Both the position numbers and the translations under genes were made by a program. Positions 1-8,600 of a DNA stretch of 23,593 nt are shown here, piece by piece. The stretch covers positions 1 to 23,593 of the forward strand of contig CAYVJW010000013.1 of assembly GCA_964451885.1 (NCBI GenBank). Direction: 5' to 3'. Below the pieces are notes generated by a model. That model did no database searches. It saw only the letters and a program-made list of their open reading frames with translations, and was not told where the DNA came from. Source of the stretch: CAYVJW01 sp964451885. GTDB taxonomy: Bacteria > Patescibacteriota > Gracilibacteria > UBA4473. How positions within the stretch are numbered: position 1 is the stretch's first letter; each line of letters opens with the position of its first letter.

Positions 1-10
1 TAAGCTTTTC

Positions 11-232
11 TCATTGTACACCTTTGTTGTTCGTTTTCAAGTTTATCACTCCCGTTATTTTCTCCTTCCGGGAAAGCGAACTAAACTTCATTCGCATCAA
101 GAACTCATTCAATTGCTCGTAGAGTTCTTTTTTAGAGGATGGTTTGGCAATGCTTGTTTTCTCGTTTACATTGAGCCAATCCTCAAGTTCAGGTACGGTG
201 GTGATGGGTGAGATATCCATGATTATTTGCAT
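11..232 (-). CDS. Hypothetical small protein, 73 aa
   Basis: This minus-strand frame opens with ATG at 232 and ends with TGA at 11-13. A second in-frame ATG lies four codons in and could be the real start. The product is hydrophilic, mixed-charge and probably helical (PELEDWLNVNEK, KKELYEQLNEFLMRMKF), which looks more like a real protein than a shadow frame. It has no membrane segment, and I recognise no family. A purine-rich stretch lies about 20 bases upstream, too far to be a convincing ribosome site. It sits at the window edge, so its neighbours on the left are unknown. Confidence 0.35.
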   Translation of the reverse strand: MQIIMDISPITTVPELEDWLNVNEKTSIAKPSSKKELYEQLNEFLMRMKFSSLSRKEKITGVINLKTNNKGVQ

Positions 233-367
233 AAATCTATGGCACTCATCCCCTCGAAATTCTCAAGTTTTAAGCTTTTTAAGAGGTATTCACATACCAA
301 TCTCTCTCAGAAAACGGCTTAAATTAAATCGAAAATATGATAAAGGAAAAAATTTCAGGTTGGCTAA

Positions 368-524
368 GCACGGGGCAGCATGCTCTCCCCTTAGATTAAG
401 GGGAGATGTCCGTAGGACAGAGGGGATAGAGGGTACGGCCGTGAGTGTTTCGCTTTCACGATCGTGCTCTTCTACCCCCTCTGCCTTCGGCATCTCCCCC
501 TGAACCAGGGGGAGCTTGCTGTGC
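368..524. repeat. GC-rich palindromic repeat element, about 157 bp
   Basis: The segment is an imperfect full-length palindrome. GCAC...AGCA at the left end pairs with TGCT...GTGC at the right end. Each arm carries its own sub-hairpins: CTCCCC/GGGGAG around an AT-rich loop, and TGTCC/GGACA on the left matched by TGCC/GGCA on the right. The left arm read forward and the right arm read on the other strand share the pattern AGGGG(A/G)TAGA, so the arms are diverged inverted copies. Its GC content is far above the surroundings. Similar CTCCCC...GGGGGAG repeats occur in many bacterial genomes as non-coding MITE-like elements; that comparison is from memory. Open frames across it are shadows. Confidence 0.75.
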
Positions 525-641
525 CCTTTGTAGTTTCCCTAACTTTGAATTTTCTACTTATCTGAGCTCATGGATGAGAAAGTTACTTCGAAACTTTTGT
601 AGAATGCCAAATTTTTTCCAAAATCGACGATTTTCATCGTC

Positions 642-708
642 CCCTAAATTTTTTTAGGGACATTTTTGATGAGAATCAACCTCCAGAAAGGGGACATTTT
701 TGATGAGA
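642..708. repeat. Hairpin plus an 18-bp direct repeat pair
   Basis: A hairpin CCCTAAA/TTTAGGG lies at 642-659. Overlapping it, an 18-base word, GGGACATTTTTGATGAGA, occurs at 657-674 and again exactly at 691-708, a 34-bp period. GGGGACATTTTT is reminiscent of the termini of some insertion sequences, so this may be an IS scar. No transposase reading frame is nearby. Confidence 0.45.
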
Positions 709-763
709 AAAGACTAATCGTTTTAAATTTAATTAGTAAATGCAATAATGAATACAAGTTCTT

Positions 764-955
764 ATGCTTGTTCACTTTTTCCAATTATCTACTCAAGTCC
801 AGAAAATTGTGGAAATGTACGGAAAATCTGAGTTCTCTGATACAAAGAAAGATAAATTTATTGCTGGAATAATGAATTTGAATGTAAAAAAGTGAAATTT
901 GATTTATGCAATTCAAGAGGAAATAAGTAAAGAGGAAGCAAAACTTATTAGATAG
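764..955 (+). pseudogene. Decayed reading frame of unknown family
   Basis: From the ATG at 764 the frame reads 43 codons, with protein-like content (VQKIVEMYGKSEFSD, KKDKFIAGIMNLN). It stops at TGA 893-895 and continues in the same frame with more protein-like sequence (IYAIQEEISKEEAKLIR) to TAG 953-955. Charged, helical residues on both sides of the TGA suggest one interrupted gene, perhaps only its C-terminal end, since a TGA also closes the frame just upstream of 764. UGA is a normal stop elsewhere here, so recoding is unlikely. Family unknown. It could also be two chance frames. Confidence 0.3.
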
Positions 956-982
956 AGTATCTGACTAATTTGTACAAAAAAG

Positions 983-1011
983 TTGAACACTGTTGTGCGA
1001 TATGATAGATT
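983..1011 (+). promoter_or_regulatory. Candidate promoter of the ImmA/IrrE-DUF4411 pair
   Basis: A -35-like TTGAAC at 983-988 and a -10-like TAGATT at 1006-1011 are separated by 17 bp. The inferred start of transcription is near 1018, leaving a leader of about 20 bases before the ATG at 1039. No clear Shine-Dalgarno sequence is present. The downstream protein has a DNA-binding domain and may autoregulate this site, which is inference. Confidence 0.45.
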
Positions 1012-1038
1012 TAAGCCCTCCCCTAACGAAGTTCTAGA

Positions 1039-2208
1039 ATGAAAAATAATATTCAAGTTAATCCTCAAGTACTTAAATGGGCTAGAAAAACTGCTCATTT
1101 AAGTATCGATGATGTGCCCAAATCTCTTATTAGTCCTGCAAAACTTGAGAGGATCGAAAAGGGGGACGAGTTGCCAACTTTTAATCAACTACAAAAATTG
1201 GCTAGAAAATACGATCGCCCCTTATATCTTCTTTTGGAAACCGAAATCCCTGAAGATAACTATCAAACGATTCCTTTTTTTAGAAAGGAGAATAAAACTG
1301 ATTATAACTCTCCTTTGGCTCTTTTTCTTCGGGATATTCAGAAAAAACAGGATTGGGCAAGAAATTATCTCATAGGAGAGGGATATCCAGAGTTGGATTT
1401 TATTGGAAGTATTAGCATAAAAAATAAAAAGAAGGAAGTCGCAGTAAAAATAAAAGAGCGTTTGAACTTTCCTAGTTCCGAAAATTTCAGCTATTCACAA
1501 CGAATCGATTTCTTTAAAACTCTTAAAGAGTCTTTAGAAGCTAATAATATTTTTGTATCCATTACAGGAAGCGATAAATCGAATAGAGCCATAGATTTGG
1601 AACAAGCTCAAGGATTTGCGATTAGCGATTGTTTTGCTCCTTTTGTATTTGTTAATACAAAAAATACCACAAATGCAAAGATTTTTACGCTGGTTCATGA
1701 GGTAGTTCATTTATTTTTAAATGAAACAGGAATTTCAGAAGATGTGATAAGATTTAGGAAATCTCAATGTCACGAGGATGAGATAGAAAATTTCTGTAAT
1801 GAAGTTGCCGCTGAAATACTTATGCCTGAAAAGCAATTCCTAGATTTTTTTAAGAGTCTAAAAGGATCTTTGGAAATAAAAATTGAAGAACTTTCTAAAA
1901 TTTTTTTGGTAAGTCAATTGTCTGCTTGTGTTCGTTTGTGGAGACTTAAAGAAATCGATTCCGAAAACTTTAATAGCACCTTTATTTCATTGAAAGAAAA
2001 AGTAGATATTTATCTGACTGAAGATAAAAAAAGAAAAGAGGATAAAAGTGGAGGAAATTACTATGCAAGCATGCGTTCAAAAAATGGAGTACTACTATCC
2101 AGTTTAGTTTTTTATGCCTATAAAGAAGGAAAAATACTAGCAACAGATATTTCTAATATTTTAAAAATAAAAACAAATAATTTTGATAACTACTTTTCCC
2201 TTCTTTGA
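1039..2208 (+). CDS. XRE-family HTH / ImmA-IrrE metallopeptidase-like protein
   Basis: The protein has 389 residues. Residues about 8-70 form a Cro/XRE-type helix-turn-helix (WARKTAHLSIDDV, LERIEKGDELPTFNQLQKLA). A linker follows, then an ImmA/IrrE (COG2856-like) domain with the zinc motif HEVVH at 220-224. The following NEVAAEILMP segment (about 254-263) matches the family's conserved region carrying the third ligand. In this family the peptidase part usually cleaves or senses a repressor, or the whole protein acts as the antitoxin of a linked toxin. Its TGA stop overlaps by one base the ATG of the DUF4411 gene, so the two are translationally coupled. A long C-terminal part (about 265-389) has no motif I know. 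The pairing with DUF4411 suggests it is the regulator or antitoxin half. Confidence 0.85.
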   Translation: MKNNIQVNPQVLKWARKTAHLSIDDVPKSLISPAKLERIEKGDELPTFNQLQKLARKYDRPLYLLLETEIPEDNYQTIPFFRKENKTDYNSPLALFLRDIQKKQDWARNYLIGEGYPELDFIGSISIKNKKKEVAVKIKERLNFPSSENFSYSQRIDFFKTLKESLEANNIFVSITGSDKSNRAIDLEQAQGFAISDCFAPFVFVNTKNTTNAKIFTLVHEVVHLFLNETGISEDVIRFRKSQCHEDEIENFCNEVAAEILMPEKQFLDFFKSLKGSLEIKIEELSKIFLVSQLSACVRLWRLKEIDSENFNSTFISLKEKVDIYLTEDKKRKEDKSGGNYYASMRSKNGVLLSSLVFYAYKEGKILATDISNILKIKTNNFDNYFSLL

Positions 2209-2765
2209 TGAAATATATTCTCGACACCAATGTTTATATATCAGCCTATCTCACATACTACAATCCTGATATTTGTTCGAGCTACTGGGATGTTTTAAAG
2301 GAACTTGGTGAAAATGGTTTTATCCACTCTCCAAAACAAGTGAAAGAAGAATTAGTAAGAAAAGATGATTTACTTTCAAAGTGGTCAAAGTCAGGAAATC
2401 CATGTTTTTTTACGAAAGATATGGAAGGAATTGCAACTTTTTTTGTGAAGGCTAAAGAAGCTTATAAAGAAATAAAAGCTTTAAGTATTCAGCAATGGCA
2501 AAAAAAGATTAGGAACTATAAATTAAAAGAGGAATCAATTTCTGATGAGGATATGTTTGTTGTGGCAACTGCACTTTTTTACAAACAACATTTCCCCAAT
2601 GAAGAAGTTGTTATAGTTACAAAAGAAACCAGAACTAATCATCCCAACAAGCCGGTTCGCATCCCTCATTTGTGTGACAAACTTAATGTCCGATGTATAG
2701 ACGATTTTGAATTCTTAAAAGAAGTTGGAGTAAAAATGGAGGCAACCTGCGAAATAGAGTCATAG
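2208..2765 (+). CDS. DUF4411 family PIN-like protein, probable toxin partner
   Basis: The protein has 185 residues from the ATG at 2208; an upstream TTG at 2205 is less likely because TGATG coupling favours 2208. It opens with YILDTNVYISAY, the PIN-domain first acidic motif (Asp6). Further acidic positions are Glu47/Glu48 (VKEELV) and the SDEDMFVVATA segment with Asp113 and Asp115. The C-terminal VTKETRT...VRIPHLCDKLNVRCIDDFEFLKE matches the DUF4411 pattern. PIN proteins are Mg-dependent ribonucleases, and DUF4411 genes commonly sit beside XRE-ImmA/IrrE genes. A toxin role is therefore reasonable but not shown. The family assignment is firm; the target is unknown. Confidence 0.82.
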   Translation: MKYILDTNVYISAYLTYYNPDICSSYWDVLKELGENGFIHSPKQVKEELVRKDDLLSKWSKSGNPCFFTKDMEGIATFFVKAKEAYKEIKALSIQQWQKKIRNYKLKEESISDEDMFVVATALFYKQHFPNEEVVIVTKETRTNHPNKPVRIPHLCDKLNVRCIDDFEFLKEVGVKMEATCEIES

Positions 2766-3064
2766 CCTTTTCAATTTTTCTATCACCTCAATCCAAGTTT
2801 CCCTGCAACAAAGCGTAGAGGGTTTTTGTGCCGCATGATGCTAAATCCAATACTCCGTAAAACACTTTTTGATACTGAAAAAACAGTAAGTAAAGAGCTA
2901 TCCTGAAGTTCTATTAGTGCACAACTTCCATAAGTGAGTGGGATTAGTACCCTTCAGAACTCGATATCAAGCAACAAAAGCCTCAAATAAATCCAAACAG
3001 ACCAAAAATCCGACTGTTCAACTCACCTAAGTGAGTGAGAATCAGGTGCTAATAGTGTGCCACT
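2766..3064. other. Intergenic region with short repeats, no gene seen
   Basis: No frame here looks coding on either strand. The word TAAGTGAGTG occurs twice, near 2931 and 3029, and short complementary words (GAAGTT/AACTTC; CACCT/AGGTG) could form small hairpins. This side is downstream of both the DUF4411 gene and the minus-strand tRNA, so terminators are expected, but no hairpin with a clean T-run was found. Confidence 0.5.
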
Positions 3065-3154
3065 TGGCGGAGAGAGCGGGATTCGAACCCGCGGTAGTGT
3101 TGCCACTACACACGCTTTCCAAGCGTGCGCATTCGACCACTCTGCCATCTCTCC
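3065..3154 (-). tRNA. tRNA-Ser(GGA)
   Basis: Read on the minus strand, the gene begins GGAGAGAUGGCAGAGUGG. It closes with the complementary UCUCUCC, discriminator G and an encoded CCA (3065-3067). The anticodon loop UUGGAAA is flanked by complementary stem bases and gives anticodon GGA, which reads UCC and UCU serine codons. A long variable arm (GUAGUGGCAACACUAC) marks a class II tRNA, as expected for serine. The T arm GGGUUCGAAUCCC is canonical. All cloverleaf arms are intact, so the gene should be functional. The plus-strand frame MPLGGESGIRTRG... over it is the usual artefact of tRNA antisense. Confidence 0.96.
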
Positions 3155-3160
3155 GGCGTC

Positions 3161-3221
3161 GGAAATGACTTCATGTCTACGTCCCTCCTTAGGTCGGGAC
3201 TCCGCTTATTACATCATTTCC
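3161..3221. repeat. Imperfect inverted repeat upstream of tRNA-Ser
   Basis: GGAAATGA at 3161-3168 is complementary to TCATTTCC at 3214-3221, and GTCCC at 3181-3185 to GGGAC at 3196-3200. A two-part stem-loop of about 61 bp results. It lies just upstream of the tRNA in its transcription direction, so it could influence the precursor or be a repeat scar. No T-run follows it. Confidence 0.45.
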
Positions 3222-3353
3222 TCCTTTCGAATTTTCAGCTTTAGAGATAAAAATTCGGTTTTTTAGAACAAAAACAACTGATAGATTTCAGGTAGGAATT
3301 TTAATAATTGTTATTTTTTTGTAAATACAAAAAGTTATACAAAAGTTATTAAT

Positions 3354-3381
3354 TTGACAATTTTGTAAATATAAGTAAAAG
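3354..3381 (+). promoter_or_regulatory. Possible promoter of the coaD-coaE-HD gene
   Basis: A perfect -35 TTGACA at 3354-3359 is followed after 16 bp by TAAAAG (3376-3381), a poor -10. The spacing and the roughly 20-base leader to the ATG at 3407 match the stronger promoters in this window, which is the main reason to list it. Confidence 0.4.
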
Positions 3382-3406
3382 AAAAATAAGTAATTATGCC
3401 AATTCC

Positions 3407-5185
3407 ATGAAAGAAGCTGTTTCTGCTGGTACTTTTGATCCTCCGACAGAAGCCCATTTGGATTTTTTCGAAAGAGCTAGTAGGATGGCTGATAAATTGG
3501 TAGTGGGGATTGCCGTTAATGCTGATAAGAAGCCTCTTTTTTCCTTGATAGAGAGGGAAGTGTTATTAGGACAGGAGCTCAGGCATTTAGATAATGTAGA
3601 AATAGTGCCTATTGAAGGGTTGCTTGTTGATTTTGCTTTAAGAAGAGGGATTCGATATATTATTCGAGGGCTCAGAAATGAAAAAGAAGGGGGAGAAGAG
3701 TTGACTTTGGCTCTGGCAAATCATAAGGAAAGACCCGGTATTGAAACGATACTTCTTCCTTCCAGGCAGCATTTGACTGATGTTAGTTCAAGAATAATAA
3801 AAGCTCGCCGGGAAGAACAAGGCAATGTGAGTGGTGAGGTTCGGATGTCGGTTAATCATGCCTTAGATGCTCGGATGGCCGGCCAGTATTTTATGGGAGT
3901 GGTAGGTGGAAGTGGAACCGGGAAAAGCACTTTGAGTGAGGAGGTTTGTAATTATTTGGGCGAACAGGGTATTGAAGCCACTCACATAAATCTGGATGAT
4001 ATCGGACATGAGATTTTATCAGCGGAGTTACAGGATCATATTTATGTGGATACTCGAAAAAAAATAATTGAAACATTTGGAGTTGAGGTTGAAAATCAGG
4101 ATGGAAGTATTGATCGTAGACAATTGGGAAAAATTGTATTTGATAGTCCTGATGAACTTGAAAAATTAAATAAAATAATGAGGGAGCCGATGCTTCTCCG
4201 GCTTCGGGAACATATTTATAAAAAGCCCGGATTCTTTTTGCTTGATGCCGCTATATTGGCGGAGGCGAACTTAACCTATCTGGTTAATAACCATGTTGTT
4301 TTGGCTCATGCGGATGATGAAACAGTTAATAAAAGGCTTTCTGCCCGGGATTCTTTAACTTCGGAGCAGATTGAGCGAAGGGTGAATAGCCAGTTTTCTT
4401 CTCAGAGGAAAAAAGAGGTTCTGGAGAAAAAAATTGAAGAAGATCGATACGGGGAAGTAGTGGAGGTAAATACATCGCATAGTTCAGCCAATGAGTTGGC
4501 AAAAGAATATGCTCCGAAAATACTCGAAATTGTGGATATCTATGGGGAACTAAGGATAAAAAGTATTTTAAAGCACCTTGGAGACCCAAATCCCGGCAAA
4601 AGTTATGAAGAAATTCGATTGGCTTATTCAATGGACAAAACTCCGTATCATTCATTATTTCATATTGTCGATGGTTTGGATCTTCTGTGGGAGTATCGGG
4701 GCATCATTCCGAATTTTGAAAAAGTTGCGCTTGCCTGGCTTTATCATGACATGATTTATAATCCGGGAATGAAGGGGAAAAATGAAGAAAAAAGCGCTTT
4801 GTGTGCTCAAAAGAAATGCGAATCCTTGGGGCTTGGGGAAGGTTTTTCAAATGATGTTCATCGTTTTATTATAACTACAAAGCATATTCATCCCCCTTCT
4901 TGTGAAGAGGAGATGTATATGGCTGATATTGACTTGGCTATTTTGGGAGTTTTACCGGAAAAATATGATGAATACGAAAGAAGAATTCGTCGGGAATACA
5001 GTTCGATGCCGCCGGAAAAATTTAAGAAGGGAAGATTGGCTTTTTTGAGAGGCTTATTGGAGAGAGATAATATTTTCCATACACCTGTTTTCAGAGGACG
5101 GTTTGAAGCCCAAGCGCAGGAAAATATCAGGAGGAGGGTTGGGGAATTCGAAAGTCGAAAGTTGGAATTCGAAAGGGGGAAATAG
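3407..5185 (+). CDS. Fused CoaD-CoaE with C-terminal HD-domain phosphohydrolase
   Basis: The protein has 592 residues in three parts. Residues 1-about 145 are bacterial-type phosphopantetheine adenylyltransferase (CoaD): AGTFDPPTEAH with His17, PLFSLIER, GLLVDFA, IIRGLR and DVSSRIIK. Residues about 162-370 are dephospho-CoA kinase (CoaE), with Walker A GGSGTGKS at 167-174. Together they would convert 4'-phosphopantetheine to CoA. Residues about 380-575 resemble the HD phosphohydrolases of COG4339: YHSLFH (His415, His419), WLYHDMIY (His447-Asp448), and a later MADIDLAILG acidic motif. The start is the ATG at 3407; the ATG at 3396 is out of frame and stops at once. The last residues come from a 21-bp repeat (GGAATTCGAAAG at 5143 and 5164), so the tail is probably not functional. 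The CoaD-CoaE assignments are strong. The HD substrate is unknown and might be a CoA-related nucleotide (inference). Confidence 0.9.
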   Translation: MKEAVSAGTFDPPTEAHLDFFERASRMADKLVVGIAVNADKKPLFSLIEREVLLGQELRHLDNVEIVPIEGLLVDFALRRGIRYIIRGLRNEKEGGEELTLALANHKERPGIETILLPSRQHLTDVSSRIIKARREEQGNVSGEVRMSVNHALDARMAGQYFMGVVGGSGTGKSTLSEEVCNYLGEQGIEATHINLDDIGHEILSAELQDHIYVDTRKKIIETFGVEVENQDGSIDRRQLGKIVFDSPDELEKLNKIMREPMLLRLREHIYKKPGFFLLDAAILAEANLTYLVNNHVVLAHADDETVNKRLSARDSLTSEQIERRVNSQFSSQRKKEVLEKKIEEDRYGEVVEVNTSHSSANELAKEYAPKILEIVDIYGELRIKSILKHLGDPNPGKSYEEIRLAYSMDKTPYHSLFHIVDGLDLLWEYRGIIPNFEKVALAWLYHDMIYNPGMKGKNEEKSALCAQKKCESLGLGEGFSNDVHRFIITTKHIHPPSCEEEMYMADIDLAILGVLPEKYDEYERRIRREYSSMPPEKFKKGRLAFLRGLLERDNIFHTPVFRGRFEAQAQENIRRRVGEFESRKLEFERGK

Positions 5186-5359
5186 AAAAATGGAAGGAAG
5201 AAGTAAAAATCTAAATTTAAAATTCCGCGTAGCGGGTATGTTGTAGTGTGGATATATACCTCTAATCCTTTCTAACATAAAATATGAGTATTTTTCCGAA
5301 GTTCGAATTTAAGACCGGGTGTAATGATTATAATCCAAAATACATTATGAGGTATTTTT

Positions 5360-5608
5360 TTAATCAAAAGAGTAAATGTGCTGAACTTTTATGAGCGAAT
5401 CGCAAAAAAGATTATTTGCCTTGCTTTTTTTAACGATAATATCCTCATCCAAAGGATTCTCAACATTGCTGGTGATGGGCATCAGCGTGATAAGGTTTGT
5501 TTGTGAAATATGGTCATCTGAAGTGACCACCACTCCCGGCCTGGATTTTTTGAATTCATGTCCCACACTTGGATCGCATTGTACGAGGAAGATACCAAAA
5601 TACCTAAT
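5360..5608 (-). pseudogene. Truncated MazF/PemK-type toxin remnant
   Basis: The minus-strand frame reads GIFLVQCDPSVGHEFKKSRP followed by GVVVTSDD, TLMPITS and LIKVQHIYSFD. This matches the N-terminal half of MazF/PemK endoribonucleases, including the conserved GxExxKxRP region that binds RNA and the antitoxin. The open frame runs from a TGA at 5624-5626 to a TAA at 5360-5362. No ATG, GTG or TTG lies before the conserved core; only ATT at 5608 is near the right place. The last 25 or so residues of a normal MazF are missing, and the +1 frame after the stop begins LIKKI, as expected after a frameshift. No MazE is present. It is probably an inactive relic, and its 5' end overlaps the promoter of the giant gene. 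Confidence 0.7.
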
Positions 5609-5614
5609 CCTTGC

Positions 5615-5642
5615 TTGACTTTTTCAAAAACACTGTTAATAT
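5615..5642 (+). promoter_or_regulatory. Promoter of the giant GHKL protein gene
   Basis: TTGACT (5615-5620) and TAATAT (5637-5642) with a 16-bp spacer form a near-consensus vegetative promoter. Transcription would start near 5649, which rules out the upstream in-frame TTG at 5611 and the ATG at 5641 as starts. It leaves the ATG at 5683 with a leader of about 34 bases. Confidence 0.65.
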
Positions 5643-5682
5643 GCGAGTCGCATCATTAATCCTGGATTTTTTGCTCTCCTTC

Positions 5683-8600
5683 ATGAATAACACAGAACAA
5701 GAACAATTATTCCAGGAAAAATGGGAATTGGAATCAGGTATTTCCTTGCCTGATGATTTTGATGGAGACAAGTGGAAACACAGAAAACTTAGGAAACAAT
5801 TTGCTGATTTTTGTCGTGAGCAGAAACGGAAAATCTTTGAACAGGTGGACGTGGGAGATGCGTGTACGGTGGAAATCACTGACGCTAATGGAGAAGTTCT
5901 GAATCTTCCTATTAGGACAAATGTTGATTGGTTGGCATTGATTGCTGAACATCGGGAAAGTTTGAATCTTCCAAAATTTGTACCCCTTGAAAGATTTATT
6001 GCTTACATTCAGTACGTACTTTCTTTGCAAAAAGATACACACAACTTTGGAAATGAAGTGCTCTCGTACGATAAATTCTTGAGGATGCTCCCTTCCCGTA
6101 CGATAGCACAAGCAGAAAAGCACGGAACGCCAAGAATTGATACACTTATTCAGAATCAAGGAGCTTATCTGGCTCAGGGACTCATTGAAATTATTGCCAA
6201 CGGGATTGATGCTTCTTCTCTAGAAAAGAGTATTGGGCGATTTGGGGAAGGGTTTTTCCAGTCACTCAAATTTCTGGGAAATGATGGGGATGAAATCATG
6301 GTTGAAACAAAATCTGACAATCATCCGGCCTGGAAAATACAACTCCAAAAAGAATCTGGAAGTATCGAAATCGGTACACGGGAGGCGAAAAAAACAATCT
6401 CTGGAACAGAATTATCGCTTAAAAAACCACTTGATCCGGAAACAAAGACCCAGTTGATTGATTTTGTTTCTAGAAAGCTCTCCACCTCCACAAGGGCCAA
6501 AATAGTAGTAAATGGTGTATTTATTAATGATCTCTCGGAGTATTCGTACATGAATGGAGGAGACATTATCCAGGATGATCTGCCGGTGGTTTCTATCGAA
6601 ATAAATGAACGGGGTTTTACTGTGGTAGATGAAGGATGCGGAATGCGGAGCCAGGAGGTGAGTGAAAAATTACTTTATCCAAATAATTCAGATCCAAATA
6701 AGAAGCGATATATCCCAAAAGAAGAGGAACTTGAAGGAGCCATTCAGGGAGAAACAAAAATGTTTTATAGTAAAAGACTGAATAAAATTGGCAAGACGAA
6801 TATTCGCCTACAAGTTGCTGGAGTAGGAATTGAGGAGTTTGAAGTCACTACTTCACATGGCCTCCAATCTTTTGCCTTGGAACTGCCATCCTGGACCTGG
6901 CTTCCAGAATCCAGAAATCAGATACAGCCGACCAAAGATGTATGCCTGGCGATCAAGGTAAGTATGGAAAAAATAAATACACAAGCCAAATCAATTGAAG
7001 AAAAGTTGGCCTTGATGGAAATGCTTTCCAAAATAATCACGCACCTTAAACCTCGACAAAATGAAATTAAGAGAGATTTGAAATTGGAAAACATCGCCAA
7101 AGAAAATTTCCAACCTCTGCTAAAGGAGATCGAAGCATCTGGACTCGTAGCGTTGCCAGCAGATCCTGATCTGATAAATCGGATAGGCAATCAGGAAGGA
7201 GCCGTCTATGTGAGTCCAGCCTTTGTCGATTTGAATCCAGAGCAGATCCCCGGAATTCAAAGGCTAACAAATATTGAAGACGAAAAATGTCCGTTTTATA
7301 CCATTCCTTTTGATGTGGAGGCGGAACATGATTATTTAATTTTGGATGATGCGGTAATAGTAAATCAGTCCCGGTTGGATTCTTCGGAAAATATCATGCT
7401 TCTTAATACGGCTATTAATCTAAATGTGAGTTATGAAATTGAGGAAGAACGAGTGTTTTATGGAAGGATCCTCAGTACTAATTGCGAACCAATTAAAAGA
7501 GCGTTAGGTAAAACTTCAGAAAATTTATCAGGGGGTATTGAACCTGTTGTATTATTTTTACAAAAAAAAGATGAAGCTCCGGTGACAGAAGAGGTAAAAT
7601 TTTCCGAGGAAGAAAAAAGTGAGTTAGAGAAAAAAATTACTAATCTTGCTAAAGAGGTAGGACTTGTAGAGGAGGGATTGCCAGATTGGCTATTGGAAAG
7701 GGTTGTATCTGTTGTATGTAAGCGGTTTCAGCAAGCAGATTTCATAAGAGGGTTAGCCGCTAATGGCATAAAAAAAGAACAGCTTCTTCACGATACAGAC
7801 CTTCTAAAATTTCTTATTCTTACTTATCGAGATGATCTTGAACGAATTTCTTTCTTGCTTCCTCTGAGACATAAATTTTCCGAAATTATAAATCAGTATG
7901 ATGTTTTAGAGGACTTTAGGATAATCATCAGTAATTTGTTAGATATTCAAGACACAAATGTTGTTTACGATTGTTTTGAACGTTTTCTTGATACGGCGCT
8001 TGAAGCGCCAGAATTTGTAAAAGATATAGTGGCTCAAACAAAGGATAATAATCAAATAAATCTTTTAGATTTTGTCATAGGAAAAGAACAGGAATTACGC
8101 CCTGTCACTCCACAAGTCCTTTTCGCTTTAGCAAAAAATGTTAAGTATGAATCTGATTATGATGACGATGCCCACTTGAGGAATTCTGTTTTGGCTGAAA
8201 TTGCAAAAGCATTTCCCGAACAAGCTGAACAGGTCTTGAAAGGATTTAATAATCTGCATGATCAGTATGGACGAGCAATAATATTAGCAAAAATTTTCCC
8301 TCACGAAATTATCAAAATCCTCGATGAAATTCCAAATAAAGGAGATCGAAGTTGGGTATTAGTTAAAATTATTACTGAAGCTTCAGAAGTTGATCCTTTA
8401 GGGGCACTTAATCTCATAAAACAAAATTTGGAAGTACTAGACGATAAAGATACTTTTCGTATTAGTGTAGTAGTTGCATCCAAATTGGCCACAGATTATT
8501 TTGAACAAGCAAAAAGAATATTAGAGGCAGCCATACGTCGAGCTGGAGAGAACACAAAAGACTTTATTACAATCGCCGAAATAATTCAGGACTCTTTTCC

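Noticed and set aside
642..708. CRISPR array
   Set aside because: Only two direct repeats with one 16-bp spacing between them, and no cas gene anywhere in the window.
3057..3266. Plus-strand frame of 69 codons over tRNA-Ser
   Set aside because: It is the antisense of an intact tRNA gene; the GGESGIRTRG peptide is a well-known artefact of such overlaps.
5611..5682. Earlier starts (TTG 5611, ATG 5641) for the giant gene
   Set aside because: They overlap the promoter TTGACT-16-TAATAT, and the extra residues look like translated promoter sequence.
5604..5879. Minus-strand frame of 91 codons as a possible MazE antitoxin
   Set aside because: Position fits an antitoxin before mazF, but the sequence is the antisense of the giant gene's N-terminus and is rich in Ser and Cys, with no MazE-like motif.
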